DNA of 64,000 bases from NCBI RefSeq assembly GCF_016899425.1, contig NZ_CP045994.1, positions 682,001-746,000 of the forward strand, in the 5' to 3' direction. A program made the translations under genes and the position numbers. Below, one piece after another: positions 20,099 through 32,735 of the stretch. The first letter of the stretch is position 1, and each line of letters begins with the position of its first letter. The notes under the pieces were generated by a model that was not told where the DNA came from, did not search any database, and was given only the letters and a program-made list of their open reading frames with translations. The stretch is from Burkholderia sp. MS389 (GTDB lineage Bacteria > Pseudomonadota > Gammaproteobacteria > Burkholderiales > Burkholderiaceae).

Positions 20099-21106
20099 AT
20101 GGCAGCCCCCATCCTCGATCCGAACGCGCCGGCTTTCACGCGGCGCTACATGAACCTCGCCGACCCGCGCCTGGGCGCGCAGGCGCTCTTCGCCAGCGAC
20201 GAATTCTTCGCGCCGAAGGAGCGGATGCTCAATCCCGAGCCGGCCGTGTTCATTCCCGGCAAGTACGACGACCACGGCAAGTGGATGGACGGCTGGGAAA
20301 CGCGCCGCAAGCGTACGACCGGCCACGACTTCTGCGTGGTGCGTCTCGCGCGGCCGGGCGTGATTTATGGCGTCGATCTCGATACGAGCCACTTCACCGG
20401 CAACTTCCCGCCGGCCGCGTCGATCGACGCGTGCGCGGTGGACGGCGACACGCCGCCGGACGACGCCGAGTGGCGCACGATCGTCCCCGCGACGACGCTG
20501 CAGGGCAATTCGCATCACTACGTGAGCGTCGACGATGCGCGGCCGGTCACGCACCTGCGTGTGAACCTGTATCCGGACGGCGGGCTCGCGCGGCTGCGCG
20601 TGTACGGCCAGCCGCAGCGCGACTGGCGCCACGTGCCGGCGGGCGAGCTCGTCGATCTCGCGGCGATCGAGAACGGCGGCTATCTGGTGGCCGCGAACAA
20701 CCAGCACTTCGGCCCGGCCTCGCAGATGCTGATGCCGGGGCGCGGCGCGAACATGGGCGACGGCTGGGAAACGCGGCGCCGCCGCGAGCCGGGCAACGAC
20801 TGGGCGATCGTCGCGCTCGCGCGGCCGGGCATCATCCGGCGCGTCGAGGTCGACACGGCGTTCTTCAAGGGCAATTTCCCCGACCGCTGCTCGCTGCAGG
20901 CCGCGCACGTGACGGGCGGCACCGACGATTCGCTCGTCACGCAGGCGATGTTCTGGGCCGAACTGCTCGGCGAGCAGAAGCTGCAGATGGACCACGTGCA
21001 CACGTTCGATCAGCTCGCGGCGCTCGGCCCCGTCACGCACGTGCGGTTCAACATCTTCCCGGACGGCGGCGTGTCGCGCCTGCGTCTGTGGGGCGAGCCG
21101 GCTTGA
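20099..21106 (+). CDS. alc: Allantoicase
   Basis: Hydrolyses allantoate to ureidoglycolate and urea in purine-ring catabolism. The 335-residue protein has two tandem allantoicase domains, each with the same core: '[10 protein letters not shown]...[14 protein letters not shown]' in the first half and '[10 protein letters not shown]...[12 protein letters not shown]' in the second. ATG 20099 is preceded by ATGGAGA, a usable ribosome site. It is followed 14 bases later by ureidoglycolate lyase, the next enzyme. Confidence 0.95.
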   Translation: MAAPILDPNAPAFTRRYMNLADPRLGAQALFASDEFFAPKERMLNPEPAVFIPGKYDDHGKWMDGWETRRKRTTGHDFCVVRLARPGVIYGVDLDTSHFTGNFPPAASIDACAVDGDTPPDDAEWRTIVPATTLQGNSHHYVSVDDARPVTHLRVNLYPDGGLARLRVYGQPQRDWRHVPAGELVDLAAIENGGYLVAANNQHFGPASQMLMPGRGANMGDGWETRRRREPGNDWAIVALARPGIIRRVEVDTAFFKGNFPDRCSLQAAHVTGGTDDSLVTQAMFWAELLGEQKLQMDHVHTFDQLAALGPVTHVRFNIFPDGGVSRLRLWGEPA

Positions 21107-21120
21107 AGGAGGGCAGCGGC

Positions 21121-21654
21121 ATGAGCGGAACTCCGATCCTGCGCGTCGAGCGCCTGACCCGCGAAGCGTTCGCGCCGTTCGGCGACGTGATCGCGCTCGA
21201 AGGCGCGCGGCATTTCCCGATCAACGGCGGCACGACCGAGCGCTTTCACGATCTCGCGACGATCGACGTGTGCGCGGACGGCGGCCGGCCGCTCGTCAGC
21301 GTGTTTCGTGCGCAGCCGCGCGCGCTGCCGGTCGCGGTCACGCTGATGGAGCGCCACCCGCACGGCAGCCAGGCATTCATCCCGCTCGCGGCGGTGTCGC
21401 GCTACGCGATCGTCGTCGCGCCGGCCGGCGAATTCCGGCCCGACGCGATGCGCGCGTTCCTGGCCGAGGGCTGGCAGGGCGTCAATTATGCGAAGGGCGT
21501 CTGGCACCATCCGCTGCTCGCGCTCGATGCGGTCAGCGATTTCGTGATCGTCGATCGTGGCGGCCCGCAGCCGAACTGCGACGAGATCCCGCTGGAACGC
21601 GCGTGGGCGCTCGATTTCGAGCCGGCCTGCGCGCGCGCCGAAGGGCTTTCGTAA
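21121..21654 (+). CDS. allA: Ureidoglycolate lyase
   Basis: Splits ureidoglycolate into glyoxylate and urea. The 177-residue cupin-like protein shows '[13 protein letters not shown]', '[13 protein letters not shown]' and '[10 protein letters not shown]', the conserved family blocks. It follows allantoicase closely with an AGGAGGGC-type ribosome site. The two steps release urea and glyoxylate; no urease or glyoxylate gene lies in the window. Confidence 0.94.
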   Translation: MSGTPILRVERLTREAFAPFGDVIALEGARHFPINGGTTERFHDLATIDVCADGGRPLVSVFRAQPRALPVAVTLMERHPHGSQAFIPLAAVSRYAIVVAPAGEFRPDAMRAFLAEGWQGVNYAKGVWHHPLLALDAVSDFVIVDRGGPQPNCDEIPLERAWALDFEPACARAEGLS

Positions 21655-21682
21655 GCATGCCGGGCGCGCGGCACGCGCGCCG

Positions 21683-21725
21683 AAAAAGCACACGGCCCGG
21701 GCGGCGAGATGCCGGCCGGGCCGTG
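21683..21725 (-). terminator. Minus-strand terminator downstream of fur
   Basis: Stem CACGGCCCGG (21691-21700)/CCGGGCCGTG (21716-21725); on the minus strand it is followed by TGCTTTTT. It ends fur and may also slow readthrough from allA. Confidence 0.75.
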
Positions 21726-21745
21726 CCGTGTGCGGGTGGCGCGAT

Positions 21746-22174
21746 TCAGTGCTTGCGGTGCGGGCAGTTCTCGGTCGTGCACGAACCGTACATCGCGAGC
21801 GAGTGCTCCTGGAGCCGGAAGCCGCGCTCCTTCGCGATTGCCTGCTGGCGGCTCTCGATCTCGGCGTCGAAGAATTCCTCGACGCGGCCGCAATCGAGGC
21901 ACACGAGGTGGTCGTGGTGCGAACCTTCGTTCAGCTCGAACACCGCCTTGCCGGACTCGAAGTTGCTGCGCGACAGCAGGCCGGCCTGCTCGAACTGCGT
22001 GAGCACGCGATAGACGGTGGCGAGCCCGATGTCGAGCTGCTCGTTGAGCAGGTTGCGGTAGACGTCTTCGGCCGTCAGGTGGCGCACGGGGCTCTGCTGG
22101 AAGATCTCGAGAATCTTGAGGCGCGGTAGGGTGGCCTTTAGCCCGATATTCTTGAGATCCGTCGGATTGGTCAT
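21746..22174 (-). CDS. fur: Ferric uptake regulator Fur
   Basis: A 142-residue iron-responsive repressor. The N-terminal winged helix contains '[17 protein letters not shown]', and the regulatory half contains '[19 protein letters not shown]', the His-rich metal site and first CxxC, plus a second Cys pair near the C-terminus ('CTTENC'). It is transcribed divergently from bamE, a conserved beta/gamma-proteobacterial arrangement. It is the obvious candidate for acting on the Fur-box-like site at 56925-56943. Confidence 0.97.
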   Translation of the reverse strand: MTNPTDLKNIGLKATLPRLKILEIFQQSPVRHLTAEDVYRNLLNEQLDIGLATVYRVLTQFEQAGLLSRSNFESGKAVFELNEGSHHDHLVCLDCGRVEEFFDAEIESRQQAIAKERGFRLQEHSLAMYGSCTTENCPHRKH

Positions 22175-22315
22175 GGCTAGGCATCCCTAGAGTACAATGC
22201 AGGGCTTCAATGTTACCGGCTTTTCGCCGTTCCAGATATACGCGCGGCCTGCACGCGGGCCAGCACGGTGAAGGAAATGATCCCAGAATCGCTTTCGCAC
22301 TTTCAGAGGAGTCGC

Positions 22316-23113
22316 ATGCGGAGTGCCATCATCGCTGCCGCCGCCGTCGTCGCGCTGGCGGGTTGTTCGTCGTACGACAGCGTGACGCAGCGCATCGCGC
22401 AGAGCATCACGCCGTATCGGATCACCGTCGTGCAGGGCAACTTCGTGTCGCAGGAGAAGGCCGCCCAGTTGCAGGTCGGCATGACGCGCGAGCAAGTCCG
22501 CGCGCTGCTCGGCACGCCGCTGCTCGCGGACATGTTCCACGCGGATCGCTGGGATTACCTCTTTTACTTCAAGCGCGGCTCGACGTCGATCGTCCAGCAG
22601 CGCGACCTCGTGGTGACCTTCGCGGGCGATCGCGTCGCCAGCTGGACCGGCGCCGACAACCTGCCGTCCGAGCTCGACCTGCTGGCCGACATCGACGGCG
22701 ACCGCGGCGGCAAGAAGGCGAAGGCCGCTGCCGCGGCGAAGAAGGCGTCCGAAGCCGCTGCGGCCGCGAGCGCCGCGCAGGCTGCCGCTGCCGCGAGCCC
22801 GGCTACCGAGCCGGCGCCGGGCGCGGTGGTCGACCAGGATGCGAACGCCCAGGCGGCGCGCGCGGCGAACCGTGCGACCAACCAGGTGTCGGGGCAGGGT
22901 TCGGGGTCGCGCCGGTTCACGCCGGCCGCGCAGGCCTCGGGCGGCGCGCCGGTGCCGGGCGGCCAGCCGCCGGGCGCCGCGCCGGCGATCCAGCCGCAGT
23001 TCCAGTTCCATCGTCCGCCGCAGCCGAACGCGACGAACGAAGCGGCGCCGCCGGTCGGCCCGCAAGGCTCGGACAACCTGCAGAACCAGCCGCTCACCGC
23101 CCCGGCGCAGTAA
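22316..23113 (+). CDS. bamE: Outer membrane assembly lipoprotein BamE (SmpA/OmlA), long form
   Basis: Lipoprotein of the BAM complex that inserts beta-barrels into the outer membrane. The lipobox LAGC puts the lipidated Cys at residue 17. The SmpA/OmlA domain spans about 35-115 ('VGMTREQVRALLGTPLL', 'WDYLFYFKRG', 'LVVTFAGDRVASW'). Unlike the usual protein of about 110 residues, this one continues to 265 with an Ala/Gln/Pro-rich low-complexity tail. ATG 22316 is preceded by AGAGGAG. Divergent from fur, upstream of dapB. Confidence 0.93.
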   Translation: MRSAIIAAAAVVALAGCSSYDSVTQRIAQSITPYRITVVQGNFVSQEKAAQLQVGMTREQVRALLGTPLLADMFHADRWDYLFYFKRGSTSIVQQRDLVVTFAGDRVASWTGADNLPSELDLLADIDGDRGGKKAKAAAAAKKASEAAAAASAAQAAAAASPATEPAPGAVVDQDANAQAARAANRATNQVSGQGSGSRRFTPAAQASGGAPVPGGQPPGAAPAIQPQFQFHRPPQPNATNEAAPPVGPQGSDNLQNQPLTAPAQ

Positions 23114-23178
23114 GCGGCCGGCCTGCGGAAACGGGGCGGCATGCGCCGCCCGCCTTTAGACCTGTCGTGTAGAAAGCC

Positions 23179-23976
23179 ATGAAGATTGCGATTGCCGGCG
23201 CATCGGGCCGAATGGGCCGGATGCTGATCGAAGCCGTTCTCAACGATGCCGACGCGCAGCTCGTCGGCGCGCTCGACCGCGCCGGTTCGCCGTTCCTCGG
23301 CCAGGACGCCGGTGCGTTCCTCGGCAAGGACACCGGCGTCAAGCTGACCGACGACCTCGACGCCGTGTTCGCACAGGCCGACTATCTGATCGATTTCACG
23401 CGTCCGGAAGGCACGATGGCCCACATCGAGGCCGCGCTGCGCCACGACGTGAAGCTCGTGATCGGCACGACCGGTTTCACCGCCGAGCAGAAGGCCGAGT
23501 TGCAGGCCGCGGCGGGCAAGATCGGCATCGTGTTCGCGGCGAACATGAGCGTCGGCGTGAACGTCACGCTGAAGCTGCTCGAATTCGCGGCGCAGCATTT
23601 CTCGCACGGCTACGACATCGAGATCATCGAAGCGCATCACCGCCACAAGGTCGATGCGCCGTCGGGCACCGCGCTGATGATGGGCGAGGCCGTCGCCGGC
23701 GCGCTCGGCCGCTCGCTCGACGACTGCGCGGTGTACGGCCGCCACGGCGTGACCGGCGAACGCGATCCGTCGTCGATCGGCTTTGCCGCGGTGCGCGGCG
23801 GCGACATCGTCGGCGACCACACCGTGCTGTTCGCCGGGATCGGCGAGCGCATCGAGATCACGCACAAGTCGTCGAGCCGCGTGTCGTACGCGCAGGGCGC
23901 GTTGCGTGCGGTCCGCTTCCTGTCGGCGCGCGACGCCGGCCTGTTCGACATGCAGGACGTGCTCGGCCTGCGCTGA
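23179..23976 (+). CDS. dapB: 4-hydroxy-tetrahydrodipicolinate reductase
   Basis: Reduces hydroxytetrahydrodipicolinate in lysine and meso-diaminopimelate synthesis. The 265-residue protein has the nucleotide motif 'GASGRMGRM' (residues 7-15), 'IGTTGF' and the signature '[16 protein letters not shown]' with catalytic His and Lys. It lies between bamE and the exbB/exbD-like pair in the usual Burkholderia order. Confidence 0.97.
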   Translation: MKIAIAGASGRMGRMLIEAVLNDADAQLVGALDRAGSPFLGQDAGAFLGKDTGVKLTDDLDAVFAQADYLIDFTRPEGTMAHIEAALRHDVKLVIGTTGFTAEQKAELQAAAGKIGIVFAANMSVGVNVTLKLLEFAAQHFSHGYDIEIIEAHHRHKVDAPSGTALMMGEAVAGALGRSLDDCAVYGRHGVTGERDPSSIGFAAVRGGDIVGDHTVLFAGIGERIEITHKSSSRVSYAQGALRAVRFLSARDAGLFDMQDVLGLR

Positions 23977-23993
23977 CCCGCGAGGAAACTCCG

Positions 23994-24662
23994 ATGGCGA
24001 TTCCCACCGGCGTTGTCCACTACCTCGAAAGCGGCGATGCGATCACGCACGCCGTCTCCTATGTGCTGCTGGCGATGTCCGTCGCCAGCTGGTGCTTCCT
24101 CTTGATGAAAGCCTGGCTCCTGGTCCGCGCGAAGCGGCAGGGGTCGCGCGCGCTCGCCGCGTTCTGGCGCGCGCCATCGCTCGATGCCGGCATCGCCGCG
24201 CTGGCCGGCGCCGATCGCGAGCGCGTGTTCGTGCCGCTCGCCGAAGCCGCGCGAGACGCGGCCGACGACCACGACCCGGCCGCGCTGGCCGCGCGCGTCG
24301 AGCGCGGCGAACGCGTGCTGCGCGCGTTGCGTCATGCGATGCTGCGCTCGCAGCGGCGCCTCGAATTCGGCCAGGTGCTGCTCGCGTCGATCGGCAGCAC
24401 CGCGCCGTTCGTCGGGCTGCTCGGCACCGTGTGGGGCATCTATCACGCGCTCGGCAGCATCGCCGCGAGCGGGCAGGCGCAGATCGAGAACGTCGCGGGG
24501 CCGGTCGGCGAGGCGCTGATCATGACCGCGTTCGGGCTGGTCGTCGCGATTCCCGCGGTGCTCGCGTACAACATCCTCGGCCGGCTCGTCCGGCAGCTCG
24601 CCGAGGAACTCGACGGCTTCGCACGCGATCTGCACGTATTCGTGTGCGCGCAGGGCGCCTGA
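23994..24662 (+). CDS. MotA/TolQ/ExbB proton-channel family protein
   Basis: A 222-residue inner-membrane protein with hydrophobic segments near residues 22-42, 125-148 and 165-190. The motif 'ASIGSTAPFVGLLGTVWGIYHALG' and 'GEALIMTAFGLVVAIPAVLAYN' are typical of ExbB/TolQ. It pairs with the ExbD/TolR-like gene 24 bases downstream. No TonB or TolA gene is adjacent, so whether it energises TonB-dependent uptake or another envelope process is open. Confidence 0.9.
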   Translation: MAIPTGVVHYLESGDAITHAVSYVLLAMSVASWCFLLMKAWLLVRAKRQGSRALAAFWRAPSLDAGIAALAGADRERVFVPLAEAARDAADDHDPAALAARVERGERVLRALRHAMLRSQRRLEFGQVLLASIGSTAPFVGLLGTVWGIYHALGSIAASGQAQIENVAGPVGEALIMTAFGLVVAIPAVLAYNILGRLVRQLAEELDGFARDLHVFVCAQGA

Positions 24663-24686
24663 CGCGCCGGCTCCGGAGGAACGACC

Positions 24687-25145
24687 ATGGCATTCGGCGG
24701 GCTCGAGCACCACAAGACGTCCGCGCCGATGGCGGAGATCAACATGACGCCGCTGATCGACGTGATGCTCGTGCTGCTCGTCATCTTCATCATCACCGCG
24801 CCGCTGATGACGCACGCGATCCGGCTCGACCTGCCGAAGGTCGCGGCGAGCGTCGCGCGCGACACGCCGCAATCCGTCACGCTGTCGATCGACGACGCGG
24901 GCAAGCTCTACTGGGACGACGCGCCCGTGGCGCTCGACGCGCTGCCCGCGCGGTTCCGGGCCGCCGCCGCGGGCGCCGCGCCGCCCGAGTTGCGGCTGCG
25001 CGCGTCGCGCGCGACGCGCTACGACGTGATCGCGCAGGTGATGGGCGCCGCGCAGGCCGCGGGCCTCACGCGGATCGGCTTCGTGACCGACGTGCCGCCG
25101 GCCGGGAGCGCCGCCGCGCCGGCCGCCGCGGGCGCGAAACCCTGA
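24687..25145 (+). CDS. ExbD/TolR-family biopolymer transport protein
   Basis: A 152-residue single-span protein: a short cytoplasmic N-terminus, 'MAEINMTPLIDVMLVLLVIFIITAPLM' carrying the conserved membrane Asp, and a periplasmic domain. It forms the proton channel with the ExbB-like partner upstream. A GGAGGA ribosome site precedes the start. The C-terminus ends in an Ala-rich stretch. Confidence 0.92.
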   Translation: MAFGGLEHHKTSAPMAEINMTPLIDVMLVLLVIFIITAPLMTHAIRLDLPKVAASVARDTPQSVTLSIDDAGKLYWDDAPVALDALPARFRAAAAGAAPPELRLRASRATRYDVIAQVMGAAQAAGLTRIGFVTDVPPAGSAAAPAAAGAKP

Positions 25146-25225
25146 TACGCCGCCCTGCGGGCGCAAAGGCACGTTCCGCTGTTTGGAAAAATTCATTCGC
25201 GGGGCCAGCGCAAGCCCGTTATTAG

Positions 25226-27994
<2,769 letters not shown>

Positions 27995-28032
27995 CGGCCG
28001 CCGGCCGTCGGACGTACCCAGAAGGAGCGAAG

Positions 28033-28584
28033 GTGATCCGCAGATCGTTTTTGATGCTCGTCGGCAGCGCGGTCGTGCTGTCGGCATGCGGCTTCCAGTT
28101 GCGCGGCCAGCAGGACTACGCGTTCAAGCACCTGTTCGTGGCCGGTGCGCCGGCGTCCGTCGGGGCGCGGCTCACGCGCCTCGTCGAGGCCGGCAGCGAC
28201 ACGAAGATCGTCAAGTCGCCGGACGACGCCGACGCCGTGCTGCGCATGTGGGAGTCGCGTGGCCAGAACACGCTGACGCTCAACAAGTACGGCTCCGCGC
28301 AGGAATACGCGCTGTTCTACACGCTGAACTACACGCTGACGAGCAAGGACGGCACCGTGCTGATCCCGCCGAGCGCGATCGCGCTGAACCGCGCGATGAC
28401 GTACAGCGACCAGTACACGAACGCGAAGGCGCAGGAAGCCGACATCCTGTACGGCGACATGCAGAACGACGCGGTCGACCAGTTGATGCGGCGTCTCGCG
28501 ATCGTCCATTCGCTGACGCCGGCGCCGGAGGACGTGGTGCCGGGCGTGGCGCCGCGCGCGCCGCTGCCGCCGCCGCCGCTCTGA
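28033..28584 (+). CDS. lptE: LPS-assembly lipoprotein LptE
   Basis: Outer-membrane lipoprotein that plugs LptD during lipopolysaccharide insertion. The 183-residue protein has the lipobox LSAC with Cys19, followed directly by 'GFQLRGQQDYAFKHLFVAG', the hallmark of LptE. The start is GTG 28033, after GAAGGAG. It sits between leuS and holA, the conserved location in proteobacteria. A proline tail ends the protein. Confidence 0.94.
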   Translation: MIRRSFLMLVGSAVVLSACGFQLRGQQDYAFKHLFVAGAPASVGARLTRLVEAGSDTKIVKSPDDADAVLRMWESRGQNTLTLNKYGSAQEYALFYTLNYTLTSKDGTVLIPPSAIALNRAMTYSDQYTNAKAQEADILYGDMQNDAVDQLMRRLAIVHSLTPAPEDVVPGVAPRAPLPPPPL

Positions 28585-28602
28585 TCGCGGGCGCACGCAG
28601 CG

Positions 28603-29697
28603 ATGCAATTGCGACTTGATGCGCTGGAGCCGCACCTCGCGAAGGGGTTGGCCGGGCTCTATACCGTCTACGGCGACGAGCCGCTGCTCGCGCAGGAAGC
28701 GTGCGACCGCATTCGTGCGGCCGCGCGCGCGGCCGGCTTCACCGAGCGTTCGGTGCATACGGTCGAGCGCGGCTTCGACTGGAGCGTGCTGCTCGGCGCG
28801 ACCCAGGCAATGTCGCTGTTCGGCGAGCGCCAGCTGATCGAGCTGCGCATTCCGTCGGGCAAGCCCGGCAAGGAAGGCGCCGATGCGCTGAAGATGCTCG
28901 CGGCCACGCCCAATCCCGATGCGCTGATGCTCGTCACGTTGCCGCGCCTCGACGCGGCCACGCAGAAATCCGCGTGGTTTACCGCGCTGCAGAACGGCGG
29001 CGTCGCGCTGAAGATCGATCCGGTCGACCGCGCGCAACTGCCGAACTGGATCGGCCAGCGCCTGTCGATGCAGGGCCAGCGCGTCGCGTCCGGCGACGAC
29101 GGGCGCCGCGCGCTGCAGTTCATCGCGGAGCGCGTCGAGGGCAACCTGCTCGCCGCGCACCAGGAAATCCAGAAGCTCGGGCTGCTGTATCCGCAAGGCG
29201 CGCTGTCGTTCGAGCAGGTGCACGACGCGGTGTTGAACGTCGCGCGCTACGATGTGTTCAAGCTCAACGAAGCGATGCTCGCCGGCGACGCCGCGCGGCT
29301 CGCGCGGATGATCGACGGGCTGAAGGGCGAGGGCGAGGCGATCGTGCTCGTGATGTGGGCCGTCGTTGAGGAACTGCGCACGCTGCTGCGGATCAAGCGC
29401 GGCACGACGGCCGGCAAGCCGCTCGCGACGCTGCTGCGCGAGAACCGCGTGTGGGGGCCGCGCGAGCGGCTGATCGCGCCCGCGCTGAACCGCGTGTCGG
29501 AAGCGGTGCTCGAAAAGGCGCTCGCGTTCGCCGCGAAGCTCGACCGGCAGGTCAAGGGGCTCACGGCTGTCACGCCGGGCCGCCGCACGCAGGACGAACC
29601 GCCGCCCGACCCGTGGGACGGGCTGTTCCAGCTCGCGATGACGGTCGCGGGCGCCCGCGGCGCGCGACCGCCGACCGCGGGTCGCGTGCGACGCTAA
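28603..29697 (+). CDS. holA: DNA polymerase III subunit delta
   Basis: Clamp-loader subunit that opens the beta clamp. The 364-residue protein starts 'MQLRLDALEPHLAKGLAGLYTVYGDEPLLAQEACDRIR', the usual delta N-terminus, and continues with the AAA+-like fold lacking an active ATP site. The C-terminus is extended by a Pro/Arg-rich end. It starts 18 bases after lptE and is probably co-transcribed with it. Confidence 0.95.
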   Translation: MQLRLDALEPHLAKGLAGLYTVYGDEPLLAQEACDRIRAAARAAGFTERSVHTVERGFDWSVLLGATQAMSLFGERQLIELRIPSGKPGKEGADALKMLAATPNPDALMLVTLPRLDAATQKSAWFTALQNGGVALKIDPVDRAQLPNWIGQRLSMQGQRVASGDDGRRALQFIAERVEGNLLAAHQEIQKLGLLYPQGALSFEQVHDAVLNVARYDVFKLNEAMLAGDAARLARMIDGLKGEGEAIVLVMWAVVEELRTLLRIKRGTTAGKPLATLLRENRVWGPRERLIAPALNRVSEAVLEKALAFAAKLDRQVKGLTAVTPGRRTQDEPPPDPWDGLFQLAMTVAGARGARPPTAGRVRR

Positions 29698-29880
29698 GTC
29701 CCGTTCGGGCCTTCAGCGCGCGCTGCGCAACCCGCTTACAATGCTTCGATGACCGGGGCGCCGCCCTGCGCGGCGCGGTCTTGCGGCCGTTACCCCGCCC
29801 GGATGGTCGTCCCGGATAGCCGTCCCCGCTTCCCCCACGAATTCATGCCGCTCCGCGCGGCTCGCTTCTCGAGTCACACG

Positions 29881-31152
29881 ATGGATATCGATCAGTACAT
29901 GACCGACCTGGGCCGTCGCGCCCGGCACGCCTCCCGCGCGATGGCGCGCGCCAGCACGGCCGCGAAGAACGCGGCGCTCGACGCCGTGGCCCGCGCGATC
30001 GAACGCGACGCGCAGGCGCTGAAGGACGCGAATGCACGCGACGTCGCCCGCGCCCGTGAAAAGGGGCTCGATGCGGCGTTCGTCGACCGCCTGACGCTGT
30101 CGGACAAGGCGTTGAACACGATGATCGAAGGGCTGCGTCAGGTTGCGTCGCTGGCCGATCCGATCGGCGAGATCGGCAACCTGAAGTTCCGCCCGAGCGG
30201 GATCCAGGTCGGCCAGATGCGCGTGCCGCTCGGCGTGATCGGCATCATCTACGAATCGCGCCCGAACGTGACGATCGACGCGGCCGCGCTGTGCCTGAAG
30301 TCGGGCAACGCGACGATCCTGCGCGGCGGCTCCGAAGCGCTCGAGTCGAACGCGGCGCTCGCGAAGCTGATCGGCGAAGGGCTCGAGGCGGCAGGCCTCC
30401 CTCAGGACGCGGTGCAGGTCGTCGCGACGGCCGATCGCGCGGCGGTCGGCAAGCTGATCACGATGACCGAATTCGTCGACGTGATCGTGCCGCGCGGCGG
30501 CAAGAGCCTGATCGAACGGCTGATCAACGAGGCACGCGTGCCGATGATCAAGCACCTCGACGGCATCTGCCACGTGTACGTCGACGATCGCGCCGATCTC
30601 GACAAGGCGCTGACCGTCTGCGACAACGCGAAGACGCACCGCTACGGCACCTGCAACACGATGGAGACGCTGCTCGTGTCGAGCGGCATCGCCGCGAAGC
30701 TGCTGCCGCCGCTCGGCAAGCTGTATCGCGACAAGCAGGTCGAACTGCGCGTCGATGCGGCCGCGCGCGCGGTGCTCGCCGATGCGGGCGTCGGCCCGCT
30801 CGTCGACGCGACCGAAGAAGACTGGCACACCGAATATCTGGCGCCGGTGCTTGCGATCAAGGTCGTCGACGGGCTCGACGCCGCGATCGAGCACATCAAC
30901 CATTACGGCTCGCATCACACGGATGCGATCGTCACCGAGGATCACGACCGCGCGATGCGCTTCCTGCGCGAAGTCGATTCGGCGAGCGTGATGGTCAACG
31001 CGTCGACACGCTTCGCGGACGGTTTCGAATTCGGCCTCGGCGCGGAAATCGGCATCTCGAACGACAAGCTGCACGCACGCGGCCCCGTCGGCCTGGAAGG
31101 GCTGACGTCGCTGAAGTACGTCGTGCTCGGGCACGGCGAAGGTCGTCAGTAA
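29881..31152 (+). CDS. proA: Gamma-glutamyl phosphate reductase
   Basis: Reduces gamma-glutamyl phosphate to the semialdehyde in proline synthesis. The 423-residue protein has the aldehyde-dehydrogenase fold with '[17 protein letters not shown]', '[13 protein letters not shown]' and the catalytic Cys in '[14 protein letters not shown]'. The ATG at 29881 ([11 protein letters not shown]) matches the family start; the frame is open further upstream but has no family similarity there. A HemJ-like gene follows 23 bases later. Confidence 0.96.
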   Translation: MDIDQYMTDLGRRARHASRAMARASTAAKNAALDAVARAIERDAQALKDANARDVARAREKGLDAAFVDRLTLSDKALNTMIEGLRQVASLADPIGEIGNLKFRPSGIQVGQMRVPLGVIGIIYESRPNVTIDAAALCLKSGNATILRGGSEALESNAALAKLIGEGLEAAGLPQDAVQVVATADRAAVGKLITMTEFVDVIVPRGGKSLIERLINEARVPMIKHLDGICHVYVDDRADLDKALTVCDNAKTHRYGTCNTMETLLVSSGIAAKLLPPLGKLYRDKQVELRVDAAARAVLADAGVGPLVDATEEDWHTEYLAPVLAIKVVDGLDAAIEHINHYGSHHTDAIVTEDHDRAMRFLREVDSASVMVNASTRFADGFEFGLGAEIGISNDKLHARGPVGLEGLTSLKYVVLGHGEGRQ

Positions 31153-31175
31153 GTCAACCGCGAGGCGCACAATCG

Positions 31176-31598
31176 ATGGCAATGCTCTGGGTCAAGACGT
31201 TCCATATCGTTCTGATCGCCGCGTGGTTCGCGGGGCTGTTCTACCTGCCGCGCATCTACGTGAACCTGGCCATGGAGACCGATCCGGCCGCGGTGCGGCG
31301 CCTGCTGCTGATGGCGCGCAAGCTGTTCCGTTTCATGACGATGATCGCGGTGCCGGCGCTCGCGTGCGGGCTGTGGCTGTGGCTCGTGATCGGCATCGGC
31401 CAGGGGCAGGGCTGGATCCATGCGAAGGTGACGGTCGTGTTGCTGCTGATCGTCTATCACGCGTATTGCGGGCATCTGCTGAAAGTGTTCGAGCGAGGCG
31501 AGAACCGCCGCACCGACAGGTGGTATCGCGTATTCAACGAGCTGCCGGTGCTCGGCATGCTCGCGGCGGTCGCGCTGGTCGTGATCAAACCGTTCTGA
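31176..31598 (+). CDS. hemJ: HemJ/CopD-like membrane protein (protoporphyrinogen IX oxidase family)
   Basis: A 140-residue protein with four hydrophobic segments. 'LWVKTFHIVLIAAWFAGLFYLPRIYV' carries the conserved His and Arg of HemJ, and 'HAKVTVVLLLIVYHAYCGHLLKVFERG' the second His-containing helix. HemJ oxidises protoporphyrinogen IX in bacteria lacking HemG or HemY. The name follows family resemblance; a generic CopD-domain label is the fallback. Confidence 0.82.
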   Translation: MAMLWVKTFHIVLIAAWFAGLFYLPRIYVNLAMETDPAAVRRLLLMARKLFRFMTMIAVPALACGLWLWLVIGIGQGQGWIHAKVTVVLLLIVYHAYCGHLLKVFERGENRRTDRWYRVFNELPVLGMLAAVALVVIKPF

Positions 31599-31639
31599 GC
31601 GGCGCGGCCGGCGAGTCCGTCGCCGCCGAATCATGCGCA

Positions 31640-31661
31640 ACGGCGCCCCTCGGGGCGCCGT
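31640..31661. terminator. Hairpin between hemJ and hexR
   Basis: ACGGCGCCCC/GGGGCGCCGT with a two-base centre, between convergent genes. The T-run is poor, so it may act as a weak bidirectional terminator. Confidence 0.55.
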
Positions 31662-31691
31662 CGTTCGTTTACGCTCGGCGTTCCGCGACGA

Positions 31692-32540
31692 CTAGTCCTT
31701 CGTCGGGTCGTCGATCCGGCGTCGCGTGATCGCTTCCTTCGCGCGGCCGACGCGCTCCATCAGCGCCGGCCCGCGCGACAGCGCGACGCCGACCGCGAGG
31801 ATGTCGCCGATCGCGAGATGCGACATCCGCGACGTCATCGGCGAGAACACGTCCGTTTCCTCGGCGACGTTCGACGCGAGGCTGACCGTCGCGAGCTTCG
31901 CGAGCGGCGAATGGCTCTGCGTGATCGCGACGACTTTCGCGCCGCATGCGAGCGCGGAGCGCGCGGCGTCGACGATGTCGCGCGTGCGGCCGGTGTTCGA
32001 GATCGCGACGACGACGTCGTGCGGGCCGAGCAGCGCCGACGACATCGAGAACGTGTGCGGGTCCGAATACGCGACGCTCGGCACGCCGAGCCGGAAGAAC
32101 TTGTGCTGGATGTCCTGCGCGGCGATGCCCGAGCCGCCGGCGCCGTAGAACTCGATGCGCGACGCGTTCGACAGCAGCGCGATCGCGTCGGCGACGCTGC
32201 CCGCCGACAGGCTGTTGCGCACCTCGATCAGCGCGCCGATCGTGCGGTCGAACACCTTGCCGATGATGCCGGGCGCCGGCTCGTCGGGCTCGACGTCGCG
32301 GTACACCGACGACACGCCCGGCGCGACGCTCTGCGCGAGCCGGATCTTGAATTCGCGGAAGCCGCTGCAGCCGAGCGCCTGGCAGAAGCGCGCGATGGTC
32401 GGCTGGCTGACGCCCGCGCGGGTCGACAGCTCGGTCATCGCGAGGTCGAGCACCTCGCGCGGCGCGGCGAGGATGTAGTCGGCGAGCTTGCGCTCGGACG
32501 GGCGCAACTCGGCGCGGATCGCTTCAATGCGAGGCAGCAT
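31692..32540 (-). CDS. hexR: MurR/RpiR-family regulator, HexR-like
   Basis: A 282-residue repressor with an RpiR helix-turn-helix at about 1-77 ('MTELSTRAGVSQPTIARFCQALGCSGFREFKIRLAQ') and a SIS sugar-phosphate-binding domain at about 120-255 ('EFYGAGGSGIAAQDIQHKFFRLG', 'ISNTGRTRDIVDAA'). HexR responds to KDPG and controls Entner-Doudoroff genes. The gene faces edd, and two HexR-type palindromes lie between them, which makes this identity likely. Confidence 0.88.
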   Translation of the reverse strand: MLPRIEAIRAELRPSERKLADYILAAPREVLDLAMTELSTRAGVSQPTIARFCQALGCSGFREFKIRLAQSVAPGVSSVYRDVEPDEPAPGIIGKVFDRTIGALIEVRNSLSAGSVADAIALLSNASRIEFYGAGGSGIAAQDIQHKFFRLGVPSVAYSDPHTFSMSSALLGPHDVVVAISNTGRTRDIVDAARSALACGAKVVAITQSHSPLAKLATVSLASNVAEETDVFSPMTSRMSHLAIGDILAVGVALSRGPALMERVGRAKEAITRRRIDDPTKD

Positions 32541-32592
32541 GGGACGGCACGTGGAAATCGGGTTCGGATGAGCGAGTGTATCGCACTCCAAT

Positions 32593-32607
32593 TGTAGAAA
32601 ATCTACA
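32593..32607. promoter_or_regulatory. HexR-type operator 1
   Basis: TGTAGA-AAA-TCTACA, a perfect six-base inverted repeat, 53 bases upstream of the hexR start. It fits the TTGT...ACAA-type consensus known for HexR. Confidence 0.7.
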
Positions 32608-32735
32608 TGAAAATACTAGCTCAATTGCAACGGTTCAGATGCGAATTCAGCAGGGGGAATTAGGGTTTTCACTGATTAAAGCCTTGCTGGTGGCGGGAAT
32701 AAGGGTTGCGAGCCAACCGATCCGCATTGCGTGCT

